Assembly: GCA_030248195.1 (NCBI GenBank)
Contig: JASAND010020041.1
Coordinates: forward strand, 30,433 to 94,432
Source: Trissonchulus latispiculum
Taxonomy: Eukaryota; Nematoda; Enoplea; Enoplida; Ironidae
DNA length: 64,000 bases
Direction of reading: 5' to 3'
Shown piece by piece: positions 1-10,842 of the stretch. The notes under the pieces were generated by a model. The model was not told the DNA's origin and ran no database searches. It worked only from the letters and a program-made list of their open reading frames with translations. Both the position numbers and the translations under genes were made by a program. Position 1 is the first letter of the stretch, and each line of letters opens with the position of its first letter.

Positions 1-329
1 CGAAGGCTGCCGGATTCTGCGAGAAGATGTGAGCGACCCCTCTGTTTGTGGGTGGGTTTAACCTATATGCCCAGGAGCATGTCCGGGATTTTGAAAAGGG
101 AGGTCTAACGCAAAAGGGGGAGGGCCCAAGCGAGACTTAAATTTTTACTCAACGTGGCACTCCCCAAACACGTCTGATTATGGTTTCGTGGTATGAACTC
201 TGCAAACAGATTTGCCAATGTCAAATTTGAAAGAGCTATAGTTAAAACAGCTACCAGTCCACGGATCCCAGAGGTAAAATGAAATTGAAATAGGATGATA
301 TTCATCAATACGTAGACATCCATATTCAA
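1..329. other. Left-edge region without a recognised feature
   Basis: No coding potential, RNA gene or repeat that I recognise. It borders the inverted repeat that starts near 330. Confidence 0.4.
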
Positions 330-610
330 ACCAACCTTATTCCACTACCCCGGTTTCGAGGCTCCATGGTGGGCCTCTACTTCGGCGCGATCCTTCACAC
401 GCTGCAATCATTTTTGAGAGTCAAGTTCCGGGTAACCTAGTCCGCGAAAATAGGCAAATTGGAAAATTGGGATCTTGGAGCACACCTCTGTCACTCCTGT
501 CCAGCAATCAAAAGCGGGACCAGTATCATGAGTTTGGTCTCTGGTTTGGATGCCGGCAGAGGTAATTTTGATTGCACAAGCGAGTGTCGTTTTTGGCAAA
601 AATCAAGGGG
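330..610 (-). repeat. Inverted copy A of an unknown repeat with decayed coding remnant
   Basis: Read on the minus strand, this matches the plus-strand segment at about 840-1090: both carry a block around ATTGCAGCGTGTGAAGGATC followed by a GAGGCCCACC block and a GGTTGGTTTGA block. The two copies differ by substitutions and small indels, and this copy has stops where copy B reads open. They point in opposite directions with about 230 bp between. I do not recognise the parent element. Confidence 0.55.
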
Positions 611-839
611 TGTCCTTCCCAGTACCATAAAACCATAAGTTACATGATCTGCTGCTGACCTTAATTAATTCTGCGGACAACGAAGCCACATGAGAGGAGA
701 AGGAATAGTGGTAGATTAGTCAACTCTTTTCGGACTCCATGGATTTTGGATTCAATTCGACTCACTTTTTGGATTCAATTGGGAAACCGTTCTTCGCAAA
801 AATAAATCTCCACCTCTTGGGGCATTTGCTACTTACTAG

Positions 840-1090
840 CATCCATTCTGCAATGGTCGAAACAACAGTAACATCCCCAATTTTAGCCCCGCAAGCCCCA
901 GCTCTCCCAGCCTCCCCCTCATCCTCCGGATTTCTACCCTCTCCAAGGCCCCAGTTTCTAATATGCCTATTTTTGCGGATTTGAGTTCCCCGGAACTTAA
1001 CCGCCAGGAACGATTGCAGCGTGTGAAGGATCGCCTGAAGAAGAGGCCCACCGTGGGGCCTCGAAACTGGTAGTGGACTAAGGTTGGTTT
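840..1090 (+). repeat. Inverted copy B of the same unknown repeat, with ORF tail
   Basis: This is the partner of the minus-strand copy at 330-610. One plus frame stays open over the end of the unit and stops at about 1070. It gives a Pro/Ser-rich stretch and then a basic, helix-like tail (ELNRQERLQRVKDRLKK). That looks like the C-terminus of a transposon protein, but I cannot name the family. Confidence 0.5.
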
Positions 1091-1160
1091 GACTCTGGGC
1101 GTCTACGTTTAAATTATCATCTTGTTCAGATTTGACAAGGTGTTCGATTTTTAAGTCTTG

Positions 1161-1517
1161 CCAAGAGTACTTACTATAGGAGTGTGCCACTAGGCACACT
1201 CTATGCTATCAGAGCAAAAACTTTGCTCTGCTCGCTAGCGACCCCCCCCAAATCAGACCCTAGCGACCCCCCCCCCCGCAAATCAGTACCTAGTCGAAAC
1301 GGGGGTACGCTCACTCACTCTATGTTTATGTGCTTAAGCAGAGTGTTAGCGAATTTTGTGCCTGCTTCGAGTTTTAGAACACAAACATAGCGCACGAAAT
1401 TCTTTGAAATGATGGGTCTAATTTGTGGGAGGGGAGTCGTTGCGAACAGAGCATAGTTTTTGCTCTGATAACATTGAGCTTACCTAGTGGCGTACTCTTA
1501 TCATTATGTACTCTTGG
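1161..1517. mobile_element. Foldback/MITE-like element with CCAAGAGTAC termini, copy 1
   Basis: The ends are perfect 10-bp inverted repeats, CCAAGAGTAC at 1161 and GTACTCTTGG at 1508-1517. A second inverted block, with GTGCCACTAGGCACAC and CAGAGCAAAA near the left and their complements near the right, makes the element largely palindromic. The interior holds C-runs and an ORF without recognisable content. Flanks TCTTG and TCTTA suggest a 5-bp TSD with one mismatch. Two more copies are at 10,944 (split) and 32,437. Confidence 0.7.
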
Positions 1518-1689
1518 TCTTACTGACCATGAAGTAATCTCAAACCTATTGAAGTAATCATTTTAGTGACATTTAGCTTATATAATGCTTCTTTTATGCC
1601 CACTGAGTATGCGTTCAAACACTAATTTTCTTTGCTGGATACCAATGAATGGAGTAGGATATAAGTAAATTAGGCACAGCCAAAATTAC

Positions 1690-2245
1690 GGGATGGCCTA
1701 GTGGTCTAAGGCGCTGGTCAAAACTTCTGATCTTACAGTCGGTGGTTCGATCCCCGGAGGCCACAAAGCTTTCTCGACTCTACCCAACCCAGCTATCCAT
1801 CCTTATTAACTGGTCGGTAAATGGGTACACTAAAGTAAGAATGGAGCAAGAGTCTTTGTAAAAGGGCCGGCCCCCCTTCCACGGATGCAGTCATCATTTG
1901 AGGTGACATTCCTGACTCTACGGCTGAGAATCCGGGGATAGCACCGGCACCCCATGTCCTGTGGCAGGACGGAGATATCTCCTGGGGTAAACCTTTTTAC
2001 CTTACCAAAATTCCGGGACAGTTTTCAAAAAACAGCCTTTGGCTCTACAAAGCTTGATTTCTTCGTTGTCGTCTTCGATACTCTACCAGTCGACTCCTTT
2101 AATAGGCGGACACCGAGGTTCAGGAAGATGAAAAGGAAAAAGAGGATAGGGCCATGGGAAGAAGAAGAAGAAGAAAGATTTACTCCAGAAATTATCAACA
2201 TATTATATTAACAACAACAACAACAACAAATTAACAACAACAAAC
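1690..2245 (+). mobile_element. tRNA-derived SINE with (AAC)n tail
   Basis: The 5' end (about 1691-1766) is tRNA-like: an A-box-like TAGTGGTCTAAGG, and a B box GGTTCGATCCC about 35 nt later. The T stem pairs poorly, so this is a degenerate tRNA head and not a functional tRNA gene. The body follows, with a GTAAATGGGTAC motif common in animal SINEs. A GAAGAAGAA run and an AACAACAAC tail close it. I see no clear TSD. Confidence 0.55.
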
Positions 2246-2918
2246 AACAGCTTATCCAACATTTTGAAAAGGTGGAATTTCGGTCCTAATTTTTTGCAAC
2301 AAATATCCAAATTGCACTAAAAACAGCTAAAAATTTCAAGGGGTCAAATGTGGAAACGTGGTTTTTGGTGGAGGCTGGGTACTCGCGCAGGAGGTGTTCC
2401 ACGTCCACAGTTTCAAGATAACCAGATTGTCAATATGTACAGTTTAGAAAAGGGCTGCACCGGGACCCACGGCGCGCGTGGGTGCCATCATCCAGGCTTT
2501 CCCTTGACGAATTTGGTTGATGCGAACCCGGCCTGCCCAAACTTTGTGCATTTTGTTTTCGAGTGCGTAAATTTAAAAAAATCGCTTTAAAAAGGCGCTA
2601 TGAACACAACACTTAACCTCAAATTCATGCGTTTTTACGAGTTTTTAACAAGATTAAAAGTCGTAGCGTCATTTTACGTTGAGTGTTCATTGAATTGGAG
2701 AGCAAACAAGTGAAAATTGCAAACGAAAACGTCTGGGGGCATTCCCAGAAATATGGCGGAGTAAGTTTGCTCTTAGAACTTTGTATTCTTTTCCTTGGAC
2801 AGTTAAGAAGTTTAATAGTTAAGTGAACAGTTTGTCAGAGGAATAAAGTTAATGTTTCCTTGAACAATTAAGAAGATCACGTATAGTTCGCTGTGTCAAA
2901 TCAAAATAGAACCAAAAA
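2246..2918. other. Intergenic region, no recognised feature
   Basis: An open frame of about 80 codons begins near 2348 but has no domain I recognise and no splice context. I see no repeats or RNA genes here. Confidence 0.35.
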
Positions 2919-3011
2919 CGACATTGGTCGTTCCGTCTGCAGTTGCTTATATAATACCTTACGTCTGCAAAGGTATTATATAAGCAACTGCAGACGGAAC
3001 GACCAATGTCG
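2919..3011. repeat. Perfect 42-bp inverted repeat with 9-nt loop
   Basis: Positions 2919-2960 and 2970-3011 are exact reverse complements, separated by nine bases. A transcript from either strand would fold into one long perfect hairpin. It could be a very short foldback element or a young hairpin precursor. No TSD is visible. Confidence 0.8.
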
Positions 3012-3040
3012 AATCGACGAGGTAAGCGGGCAGCCCCCAA

Positions 3041-3628
3041 GGGCCGGTCCTATCAATATTGTTAACCCGGGTTAACTCACTAACCCGGGTTAAAACTGGG
3101 TTACTAACCCGAATCCCGTCCAATCAAAAATTTGCTTAACCCGGGTTTGCTTAACCAGGGTTTCATATCGGGGTTAGCAGGCTATTTTAGGGTTAGTGCT
3201 AACCCCGATCCAATCATTAAACCCGGGTTTAGAATTCAGGGTTAAAACGGGGTTAAGTAGGCCAAAACTTAACCCTCCTCACCTAGAAGGGTTAAGTCCT
3301 TAACCCGGCTTAGCGTAGGCAATTTTCTACACGCAAACGTAATTTAACACTTTAAGCAGCCTGCAACTGAAAATGGGTTAACCCCATTTTGTTCACTTGA
3401 AGCAGCCTTCGCCTGAATACGGGTTAACCCCGTTTTGCTCATTTCGAACTGCCTAGCTTGAAAACGGGTTAACCCCGTTTAAACCCGGGTTAGCGTAACC
3501 CAACCCCAAAAATGTGTGATTGGACTGGGGTTAACCCCGGGGTTAACCTAACCCAGAAATTTTGGGGTTAACTCCAAAATGATGCCTAACCCGGGTTAAG
3601 TGTAACCCTGTTTTGATAGGACTGGCCC
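3041..3628. mobile_element. MITE with GGGCCRGTCCTATCAA termini and palindromic internal repeats
   Basis: GGGCCGGTCCTATCAA at 3041 is mirrored by TTGATAGGACTGGCCC ending at 3628. The interior is a dense series of variants of the palindrome AACCCGGGTTA. I see no ORF and no clear TSD. The GGGCC ends resemble the PIF/Harbinger-like MITEs at 21,303 and 32,359, but the superfamily is inferred. Confidence 0.65.
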
Positions 3629-5817
3629 GAAGAACCCAGAGCCAAAACTACGGTAAATTGTCTCAAGACATTAATTTAGAGCACTCTTGATATTCCAACT
3701 ACGGAATTTTTCAGCTGCGTATTTTGTACTAGTTTTTGTTTTTGACTACTTATTTTTAAACTCGACTGCGTAAATACGCAGTATTTAATGCAAAAATCCG
3801 TTTTATACATAGTGATTATTGATTTCTGTACTTTTTTCAGGTTTCCTTTGAATTTCGCTCCCTTCTTCATTCTCATGTGTCCCATTTATTTTTTGACGAA
3901 GTAGTTCGGACTATGGTTTCCGCCTTCTTGAAGCGAGCCCATCGTCTTTATGGCCCGCCTTCTATTCCTGCGTCTCAGTCAAAACCCGTGGTACTCTCTT
4001 ATAAACGTTGACATATTTTGTTGTAGACTTTCCTGTAATTATGTGATCAATCAGATGTTATGTTTGTATTGTGTTGTGTATTGTTGTGTTGTGTGTAGTT
4101 GTAAATGTATTCATTTGGCCATGTATTACCTTTCCTATTTATTATTCTGGTTAAAGGTGCTTTTTAATCCCCGGTTTAGGTTCGTTGTCCTTTATATTCT
4201 TTGTTGTATCATGAGCATGACTCAGTGTTTTTGAGTTATGCTATAAAATTGCTATACTGCCTCTGCTCTCTGTACAAAACTAGGATTCAGTTTACAGTGT
4301 TAGTACAAATCAAGAGTACATGGTAGTTACATAGGAGTGTAGGTGCATACATGCCCTTAACGGTAAGGGTTGAACCCCTTAACTGACTGAGCTATTCAAG
4401 GATTTCTTCCTCCGTATATAGTTTTCTAGAAAGAGGATAAACTACTTGATGGTGGGATCGTAATTCGTAGCAGTTTGAAAACAGGATACTTTCATAAACA
4501 GCATTTTGCTCAGTTTGCTAATGAATGGCATTGTCTTGTAATATCGTCGAATGTAACTGCTTTTTACCATGGTCTCTGTTTGCGTAGACACTTCCGGGTT
4601 TTTATCAGAGAAGGGGGCGGGAAGCCATTTTGCTCTGAAGAAAACCCTACCAAAATTTGCTTGTGTCTGTCAAACACGGTGGTAAGACTAATCACTCTTA
4701 TGCAGATACAAATTCCTAATAAAATCACTCAGTTCTTGGGCCCTGTCTGTAGGCTAACCTTCTGAATGTAGAAATTGTGATTCGGTCTCATTCAACTTTA
4801 GCTACCACTAAAATCCTTCCGCTAATAATTTAATGTGAATTCGATACCGTGTGCTTTAACATAAGATTCTGAAATATTTCCGTACTTTGTCTGTACAATT
4901 GCACAGCCAAAAACCTTGTATATACAGATTAAATGGTTGTGGGCTTTTGTGGTTCGAATTGTTTGCTTTGCTTGCTTGATTATAAGGGTCGCAACATGTG
5001 CAAAGTAAATAATTGTGGTGGTTCTGCTTATGCAGACTTCTTCTATCTTCTGTTTTGTGATCCTTTTTGGTTTTTTGCAGCTGGCTATTTATGTTTTAAG
5101 TTTTGTGATTTTACATAACGAAAACATGCCTATCTCTGACTGCTGATTTAGTAAACTAGTAAAAATCTTTGTTGTCAGTGATTCTTAAGGCGTTTGATAG
5201 GTTATTGAATTCTTGAAATAGTGCTTATCTTTGGGAAACTGGTTTGAGCATAGGATGCGGGCACTAATTTTTGACAGCAGCCGGACAAGCAAAAGCAAAG
5301 TCAAAATAGGCTGGCGGCATTGCCCGTCTTGGGTCTGCAGATCGTTTTAAGCCATAGCCGGGGCAACGTTAGGTTCTGTTTCTGGGAAATGGAACATTTT
5401 CGGCTGTGTGGAACCTAAGGAGTTTTGCTGTTGCTCGGTGGGTGACAGACAACACTAATATAATAAAAATTTCCGTCGCTCAGACACCGGCTTGGTATGG
5501 CTGAAAATGGGACACAAACGCGACAGAATAAAGGATTCCGTTGCTTATGTGCTGCTTAACAAAATGCCATAAATGTCCGCTAGCTTTGTGTTTAAGATAG
5601 GGATTCAGGGCTTCGTCAGTCTGCTAAACGAATTGTTAAACCGCTTTGTTTCATGGATTCCTGCTCCATCCGGAAGAAATTTTTACTTGGCAGTATTTTT
5701 ACATACCTTAAACCTTTTTCCCAATTCCAATACTGTTTAGACTTGTTGTCCCTTAATGCCAAGTCTTGGGTTTTCACGCCGCATTCGTATTCAGATAGAT
5801 ACTTCGTGCTATCAAGA
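3629..5817. other. 2.2-kb AT-rich intergenic region, no recognised gene
   Basis: Several short open frames exist (for example near 3950-4234 and 4475-4765), but none shows a known domain, splice structure or codon bias. A weak tRNA A-box-like motif on the minus strand near 4340-4400 may be a decayed SINE head. Nothing else stands out. Confidence 0.35.
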
Positions 5818-6006
5818 GTTTATAATACCAAGAGTAAGACACTCAGGCTATTCCCAGTAGCATAAGCTTGCAAGATGCTCTAAACATTAAGGCCGAAATC
5901 TCAGGGGGGCTTCTCAGCGTGTAAGCATACAACGCTGACATTTTTTAAAAACGGTCGTTTTCGACAAATTACTATAACTTGAGCTAGGAAAGTCGTACAG
6001 CAATAA

Positions 6007-6252
6007 TTTTTATATCATTATGTTGCGTAGAACGAGATCTTTTTAACGCTATAAAAATTATATAGTTCGGTTTAGGCAATCCCTAATAAATCCAGCAACA
6101 ACGTAAGGCATTTCTAAGAAATGATGAAATTATCAGAATTTTCGTAGCAAGGATGCTTTATTGCCGATTTTGTAAGAGATTACCTAAACCGAACTGTATA
6201 ATTTTTATATCGTTAAAAATATCTCGTTCTACGCAACATAATGATATAAAAA
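6007..6252. repeat. Palindromic insertion, about 70-bp arms
   Basis: The left arm, TTTTTATATCATTATGTTGC onward to about 6078, is matched by its near-perfect reverse complement at about 6179-6252. About 100 bp lie between. It sits at the inner edge of the left arm of the larger inverted-repeat element, interrupting that homology. Confidence 0.65.
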
Positions 6253-6836
6253 CAAGTTGGCTCCTAAAAGGAGCAATATCTCGACGCCGTGTTTGGTCTT
6301 CGACATACCAAAGACTAAATCAGTTAGTTTTTAAAAAGCAATATATTCACAGATATGTACAACCTCAACCTCGGTTATGTGGCGAGAACTAAAATTCTTA
6401 CAGCAAACGAACGAGATACTAATGCTGATTACTTGATGTAGGGATACGGCATTCATAAAATATATATTTTTGCAATTAGACTTTGGCTGACGTGAGTTGG
6501 GAGGCAACTAATCCTGCCTCTCTGCCGGATTGGGATACTCTGGTTTCGAGAATTGTGTTATAAAAACATATGGATACAGAGTCACCTTCTCGCAATGCTG
6601 TAATTTACTTAGTTGACCAGCCTTTTGCAAGTAAATAATTTAAAATTACTGCAGGCTAGTAGACACCTATTATAGGGTTGATGCTTACGCAAAGATCTAC
6701 CGCTCTGGCGAAAAATATCAGTATCTTATACATTTGCGCAATGGTAATTGACATTCAAATTAAAGTATTGCCAAAGTTGGAGGAACTTTTGGCTAATGAA
6801 AGAGAATATTTAATCCTTGTAGAGCTGACTATGAGG
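6253..6836. other. AT-rich spacer inside the large inverted-repeat element
   Basis: I see no gene, RNA or internal repeat here. It is bounded by the palindrome on the left and by the 9-bp TSD (6828-6836) of the foldback satellite on the right. Confidence 0.35.
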
Positions 6837-8460
6837 GGAGATGACTAAAACCAGGATCAGGATCAGGATCCATTTCAGGATCGGGTGACTAAAAACAGGA
6901 TCCATTTCAGGATCGGCTAAAGCTTCAGGATCGCGGTAGTAGTGGTAGTGGATCCTGATTTCAGGATCGGGTGTCTATAAACAGGATCCATTTCAGGATC
7001 GACTTGTAACTTCAGGATCAGCTTCAGAATCGGCATAGAACTTCAGGATCCGACACAGGGGTGGATCCTGAGTTCAGGATCGGGTGTCTAAAAACAGGAT
7101 CCATTTCAGGATCGGCTTGTAACTTCAGGATCACCTTCAGGATTGGATAAAACTTCAGGATCGGGTTAGTAGTGGATCCTGATTTCAGGATCGGGTGTCT
7201 AAAAGCAGGATCCATTTCAGGATCGGCTTGTAACTTCAGGATCAGCTTCAGGATCGGCTTATAAGTTCAGGATTCGACTTGAGGCGGATCCTGAGTTCAG
7301 GATCGGGTGTCTAAAAACAGGATCCATTTCAGGATCGGCTTGTAACTTCAGGATCAGCTTCAGGATCGGCCTATAACTTCAGGATTCGACTAAAGGGTGG
7401 ATCCTGAGTTCAGGATCGGGTGTCTAAAAACAGGATCCATTTCAGGATCGGCTTGTAACTTTAGGATCAGCGGGGGTGGGGGGTGACAAAACTAGAAGGA
7501 AGTTTACCTTTCCAGGATGTGAAGGATTTATGATCCTGAAGTTACAAGCCGATCCTGAAATGGATCCTGTTTTTAGACACCCGATCCTGAACTCAGGATC
7601 CGCCCTCAAGTCGAATCCTGAACTTATAAGCCGATCCTGAAGCTGATCCTGAAGTTACAAGCCGATTCTGAAATGGATCCTGTTTTTAGACACCCGATCC
7701 TGAACTCAGGATCCACCCCTGTGTCGGATCCTGAAGTTCTATTTCGATCCTGAAACTGATCCTGAAGTTACAAGCCGATCCTGAAATGGATCCTGCTTTT
7801 AGACACCCGATCCTAAAATCGGAATCCACTACTAACACGATCCTGAAGTTTTTAGCCGATCCTGAAATGGATCCTGTTTTTAGACACCCGATCTTGAACT
7901 CAGGATCCGCCCTCAAGTCGAATCCTGAACTTATAAGCCGATCCTGAAGCTGATCCTGAAGTTACAAGCCGATCCTGAAATGGACCCTGTTTTTAGACAA
8001 CGGATCCTGAACTCAGGATCCGCCCTCAAGTCGAATCCTGAACTTATAAGCCGATCCTGAAGCTGATTCTGAAGTTACAAGCCGATCCTGAAATGGATCC
8101 TGTTTTTAGACACCCGATCCTGAAGTTTTTAGCCGATCCTCAAGCTGATCCTGAAGTTACAAGCCGATCCTGAAATGGATCCTGTTTTTAGACACCCGAT
8201 CCTGAACTCAGGATCCGCCCTCAAGTCGAATCCTGAACTTATAAGCCGATCCTGAAGCTGATCCTGAAGTTACAAGCCGATCCTGAATTGGATCCTGCTT
8301 TTAGACACCCGATCCTGAAATCAGGATCCACTACTAACGCGATCCTGAAGCTTTAGCCGATCCTGAAATGGATCCTGTTTTTAGTCACCCGATCCTGATC
8401 CTGATCCTGAAATGGATCCTGATCCTGATCCTGATCCCGATCCTGGTTTTAGTCACCTCC
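6837..8460. mobile_element. Foldback element made of opposed GGATCCTGA satellite arrays, 9-bp TSD
   Basis: Flanking direct repeats ACTATGAGG lie at 6828-6836 and 8461-8469. The ends are GGAGATGACTAAAACC and GGTTTTAGTCACCTCC, near-perfect inverted repeats. The left half is a tandem array of a unit of about 120 bp rich in TTCAGGATC. The right half is the same unit in reverse complement. The centre (about 7470-7530) is a unique spacer. The 9-bp TSD suggests a Mutator-like mechanism, but no transposase is encoded. Confidence 0.8.
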
Positions 8461-8469
8461 ACTATGAGG

Positions 8470-9319
8470 CAGCCACTTGTCACACACAGATAATACGTAC
8501 TTTGCAAGGTGGAAAACATTCACCATATCAAATTTCAGTTTGATTGTTGCTGAAACTTGTTGCTGCTTGCTATTAATTACGTATCTTTCTTCCCTAAGCC
8601 TAAGTTTTCGCAAAACCTTAACTTCCTTTATCTGTAGATGCGATATGTATATACAGCTGTCTGGTGTTGTTTCGTACAATGAGTACAATTAGCTTAATCA
8701 TCGTGCCAAAAAGTAATTGTGATGACTGAGCATTTTTAATTAATTGTGGTGGTACTTGCAAAAAGGGAACTAAAACTCAAATCAACGACAGTACTTCGGA
8801 AGGCTGCTAGCTAAGACATCTGTGTCCGATATTTGTTACTATACCCATCCTTCATAGGCCAGAAAAGTAGCCCAATCATAGCAGGCCCCTTACTTTTCTG
8901 GCTACTTGTCTGTTTGATCTGTTTTTGCTACATCATTTGAGCATCGCTGACTGCACAACTATGTAACATCCTATTGCAGAAGTTAATTTGCATATTACGT
9001 GAAAATGAAAGTAGAAACTTTCATTGCAACCAAGGGGGGGCCTTGGAAGAGGAGTACTTTGAAAAGAACTATGACACGAAAATAAAGCCGCCCCCTTCAT
9101 TTTAAATATCAACAAAACTATGCGAAAATTAGTTTAATAAGTTAAAAATAAAGTTTTGACAAAATCGTACTTCTTACTGATGATTTCTCAACAAGCCCCC
9201 TCCGTACAAAAACTTGTCCTGAAGTAGGAGCAAGTGTTAAGCATAGGGTGAAATTTCAACGGTTAAGATACTCATTTCATTTTGCTCTAGAACCGATAAC
9301 AGCTATCTCGCCTTTAGGC
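8470..9319. other. Spacer within the large inverted-repeat element, no recognised gene
   Basis: This AT-rich stretch has short overlapping open frames on both strands without recognisable content. A small inverted repeat of the block CCAGAAAAGTA occurs near 8860-8910. Confidence 0.35.
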
Positions 9320-9399
9320 GAGATAATTATTGCTGTACGATTTCCTAGCTCAAGTTATACTATTTAATTTGTCGAAAACGCCCGTTTTTAAAAAATGTC

Positions 9400-9994
9400 G
9401 GATCTTTTCAGGATAACCCACCCCAGGCCCAGATTCCGCAAAGCTTGATCAAATGAGCTGAAATTTGGTATGGGTATGTTTTCGACCACGCTGAGTTCAA
9501 ATATTGCAAAATTTTTCGATTTCGCAAAATTCGATTTTTTTGATTCGTAAGGGGGGACCAAGGGGAACCCAAAAATTTTTTGTCTTCGATTTTGCTGAAA
9601 AGTTGTATTCAGGAGCTTTCGAGGTCGCAGAACACGAATCTGAAATCCATTTTTCGATTCAGCTTTTCGTTAGCTCAATTTAAGCTAAGTTCTAAGCTTA
9701 ATATATAAGCTTATACTGAGCTAACGAAAAGCTGAATTAAAAAACTAACTTCAGATTCGTGTTCTGCGACCTCGAAAACCTTTAAATACAACTTTCCAGC
9801 AAAATCGAAGACAAAAAATTTTTCGGTTCCCCTTGGTCCCCCCTTACGAATCGAAAAAATCGAATTTTGCGAAATCGAAAAATTTTGCAATATTTGAACT
9901 CAGCGTGGTCGAAAACATACCCATACCAAATTTCAGCTCATTTGATCAAGTTTTGCGGAATCTATGCCTGGAGTGGGTTATCCTGAAAAGATCC
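9400..9994. mobile_element. Foldback element with GGATCTTTTCAGGATAACCC termini, 8-bp TSD
   Basis: Two arms of about 290 bp run from GGATCTTTTCAGG at 9400 and from CCTGAAAAGATCC ending at 9994, and meet near 9695-9720. The 8-bp direct repeat AAAATGTC flanks it (9392-9399 and 9995-10002). The matching left arm of the outer element (about 5931-5945) shows the uninterrupted sequence, so the insertion is well defined. There is no coding capacity. An element at 30,262-30,888 shares the GGATCTTTTC end. Confidence 0.8.
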
Positions 9995-10394
9995 AAAATG
10001 TCAGCGTTGTATGTTTACATACTGAGATGCCCCCCCGAGATTTCGGCCTTAATGTTTCGACCATCTCATTAGGAAGAGCTGAGTGTCTTACTCTGGTATT
10101 ATAAACTTTTGGTGATATTAATCAGCTGAGTGCATATTTTGTTATCACAACGATTGGTTTTGTTATGTAGGTACCGTCCATTTGTTGTATGACTTTATTC
10201 ATTGCTGGCACTACAGGCTTACTATATCATCCATTTATAATAAACAGAAAATGCGACTCACTCACCATCAATTTTAACTACTTGCATACCGGGGCACATT
10301 CCAGTTTAATTGCATTGTTAATTGTTTAAAGTACCTTTTATGTTGGTTCATATGGCAACTCGTGAGAAATTGAGGTCATTGAGGATTAGATTAG

Positions 10395-10484
10395 CAACTT
10401 CAATTCTTCATCACCTTCGGGTGATGATCATCACATTGTGATGTCTAATGCAGCAAACAACGACAACAACAACAACTTCAATTC
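10395..10484 (+). mobile_element. 66-bp retroposed LINE/SINE 3' end between 12-bp TSDs
   Basis: The direct repeats CAACTTCAATTC at 10,395-10,406 and 10,473-10,484 bracket 66 bp. The insert has a hairpin (TCACCTTCGGGTGA) and a tail of CAACAACAAC. This is what an extreme 5'-truncated target-primed insertion looks like. The tail resembles that of the full LINE at 49,768-54,298, but the body does not, so the source family is unknown. Confidence 0.65.
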
Positions 10485-10650
10485 ATTTTATGCGTTGTCC
10501 GTGATGTGATGCGGTTTAGATTTCCATCTTTCGCGAACTGTAGCAACCCAACCAACAGTTGAGATTGTCACAGTGTTAAGCCACTCCTTTCCAGAAAAAT
10601 GTTAGTGTTTGCATTTAAAGATTCGGTCCGAAAGGATGCATAACGTTTCA

Positions 10651-10842
10651 GGTGAAATGGGCAAATTAAGGACACATTATGATCTCGTTGGTCCTCCTGA
10701 TGCAGAATCTAAGCTTCGTCCTGTAAAGCGACGGGTTTTGACCGACGAAACGCCGTTGGAACGAGACACAAGACTTCGATACGAAGCTGTGCATGTATGG
10801 AATCATAAGTTTTGGGCTGCTCATAATAAAGCCTTTTCTCAG
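10651..10842 (+). CDS. COA8: COA8-like, first visible exon
   Basis: The acceptor CGTTTCAG is followed in frame by GEMGKLRTHYD and the conserved GPPD motif. It ends in codon phase 0 at CAG before GTAATT. The exact 5' limit is uncertain, because in-frame ATGs occur just upstream and inside. Confidence 0.7.

Larger units (their letters stand above)
5818..10110. mobile_element. Large inverted-repeat element (approximate limits) carrying other elements
   Basis: The left arm (5818 to about 6015) contains GTTTATAATACC, then AACATTAAGGCCGAAATCTC, then a run ending AGTCGTACAGCAATAAT. The right end carries the reverse complement of all these blocks, in order, at 10,110 down to 10,003 and 9,391 down to about 9,320. 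The right arm is broken by the foldback element at 9400-9994. Between the arms lie the palindrome at 6007-6252 and the foldback satellite at 6837-8460. Outer TSDs are not clear, so this could be one element or two facing copies. Confidence 0.55.

Noticed and set aside
1691..1766. Functional tRNA gene
   Set aside because: A and B boxes are present but the T stem and acceptor do not pair; it is the head of a longer SINE.
4340..4400. tRNA gene on the minus strand
   Set aside because: Only an A-box-like stretch is convincing; the B box is misplaced and no cloverleaf forms.
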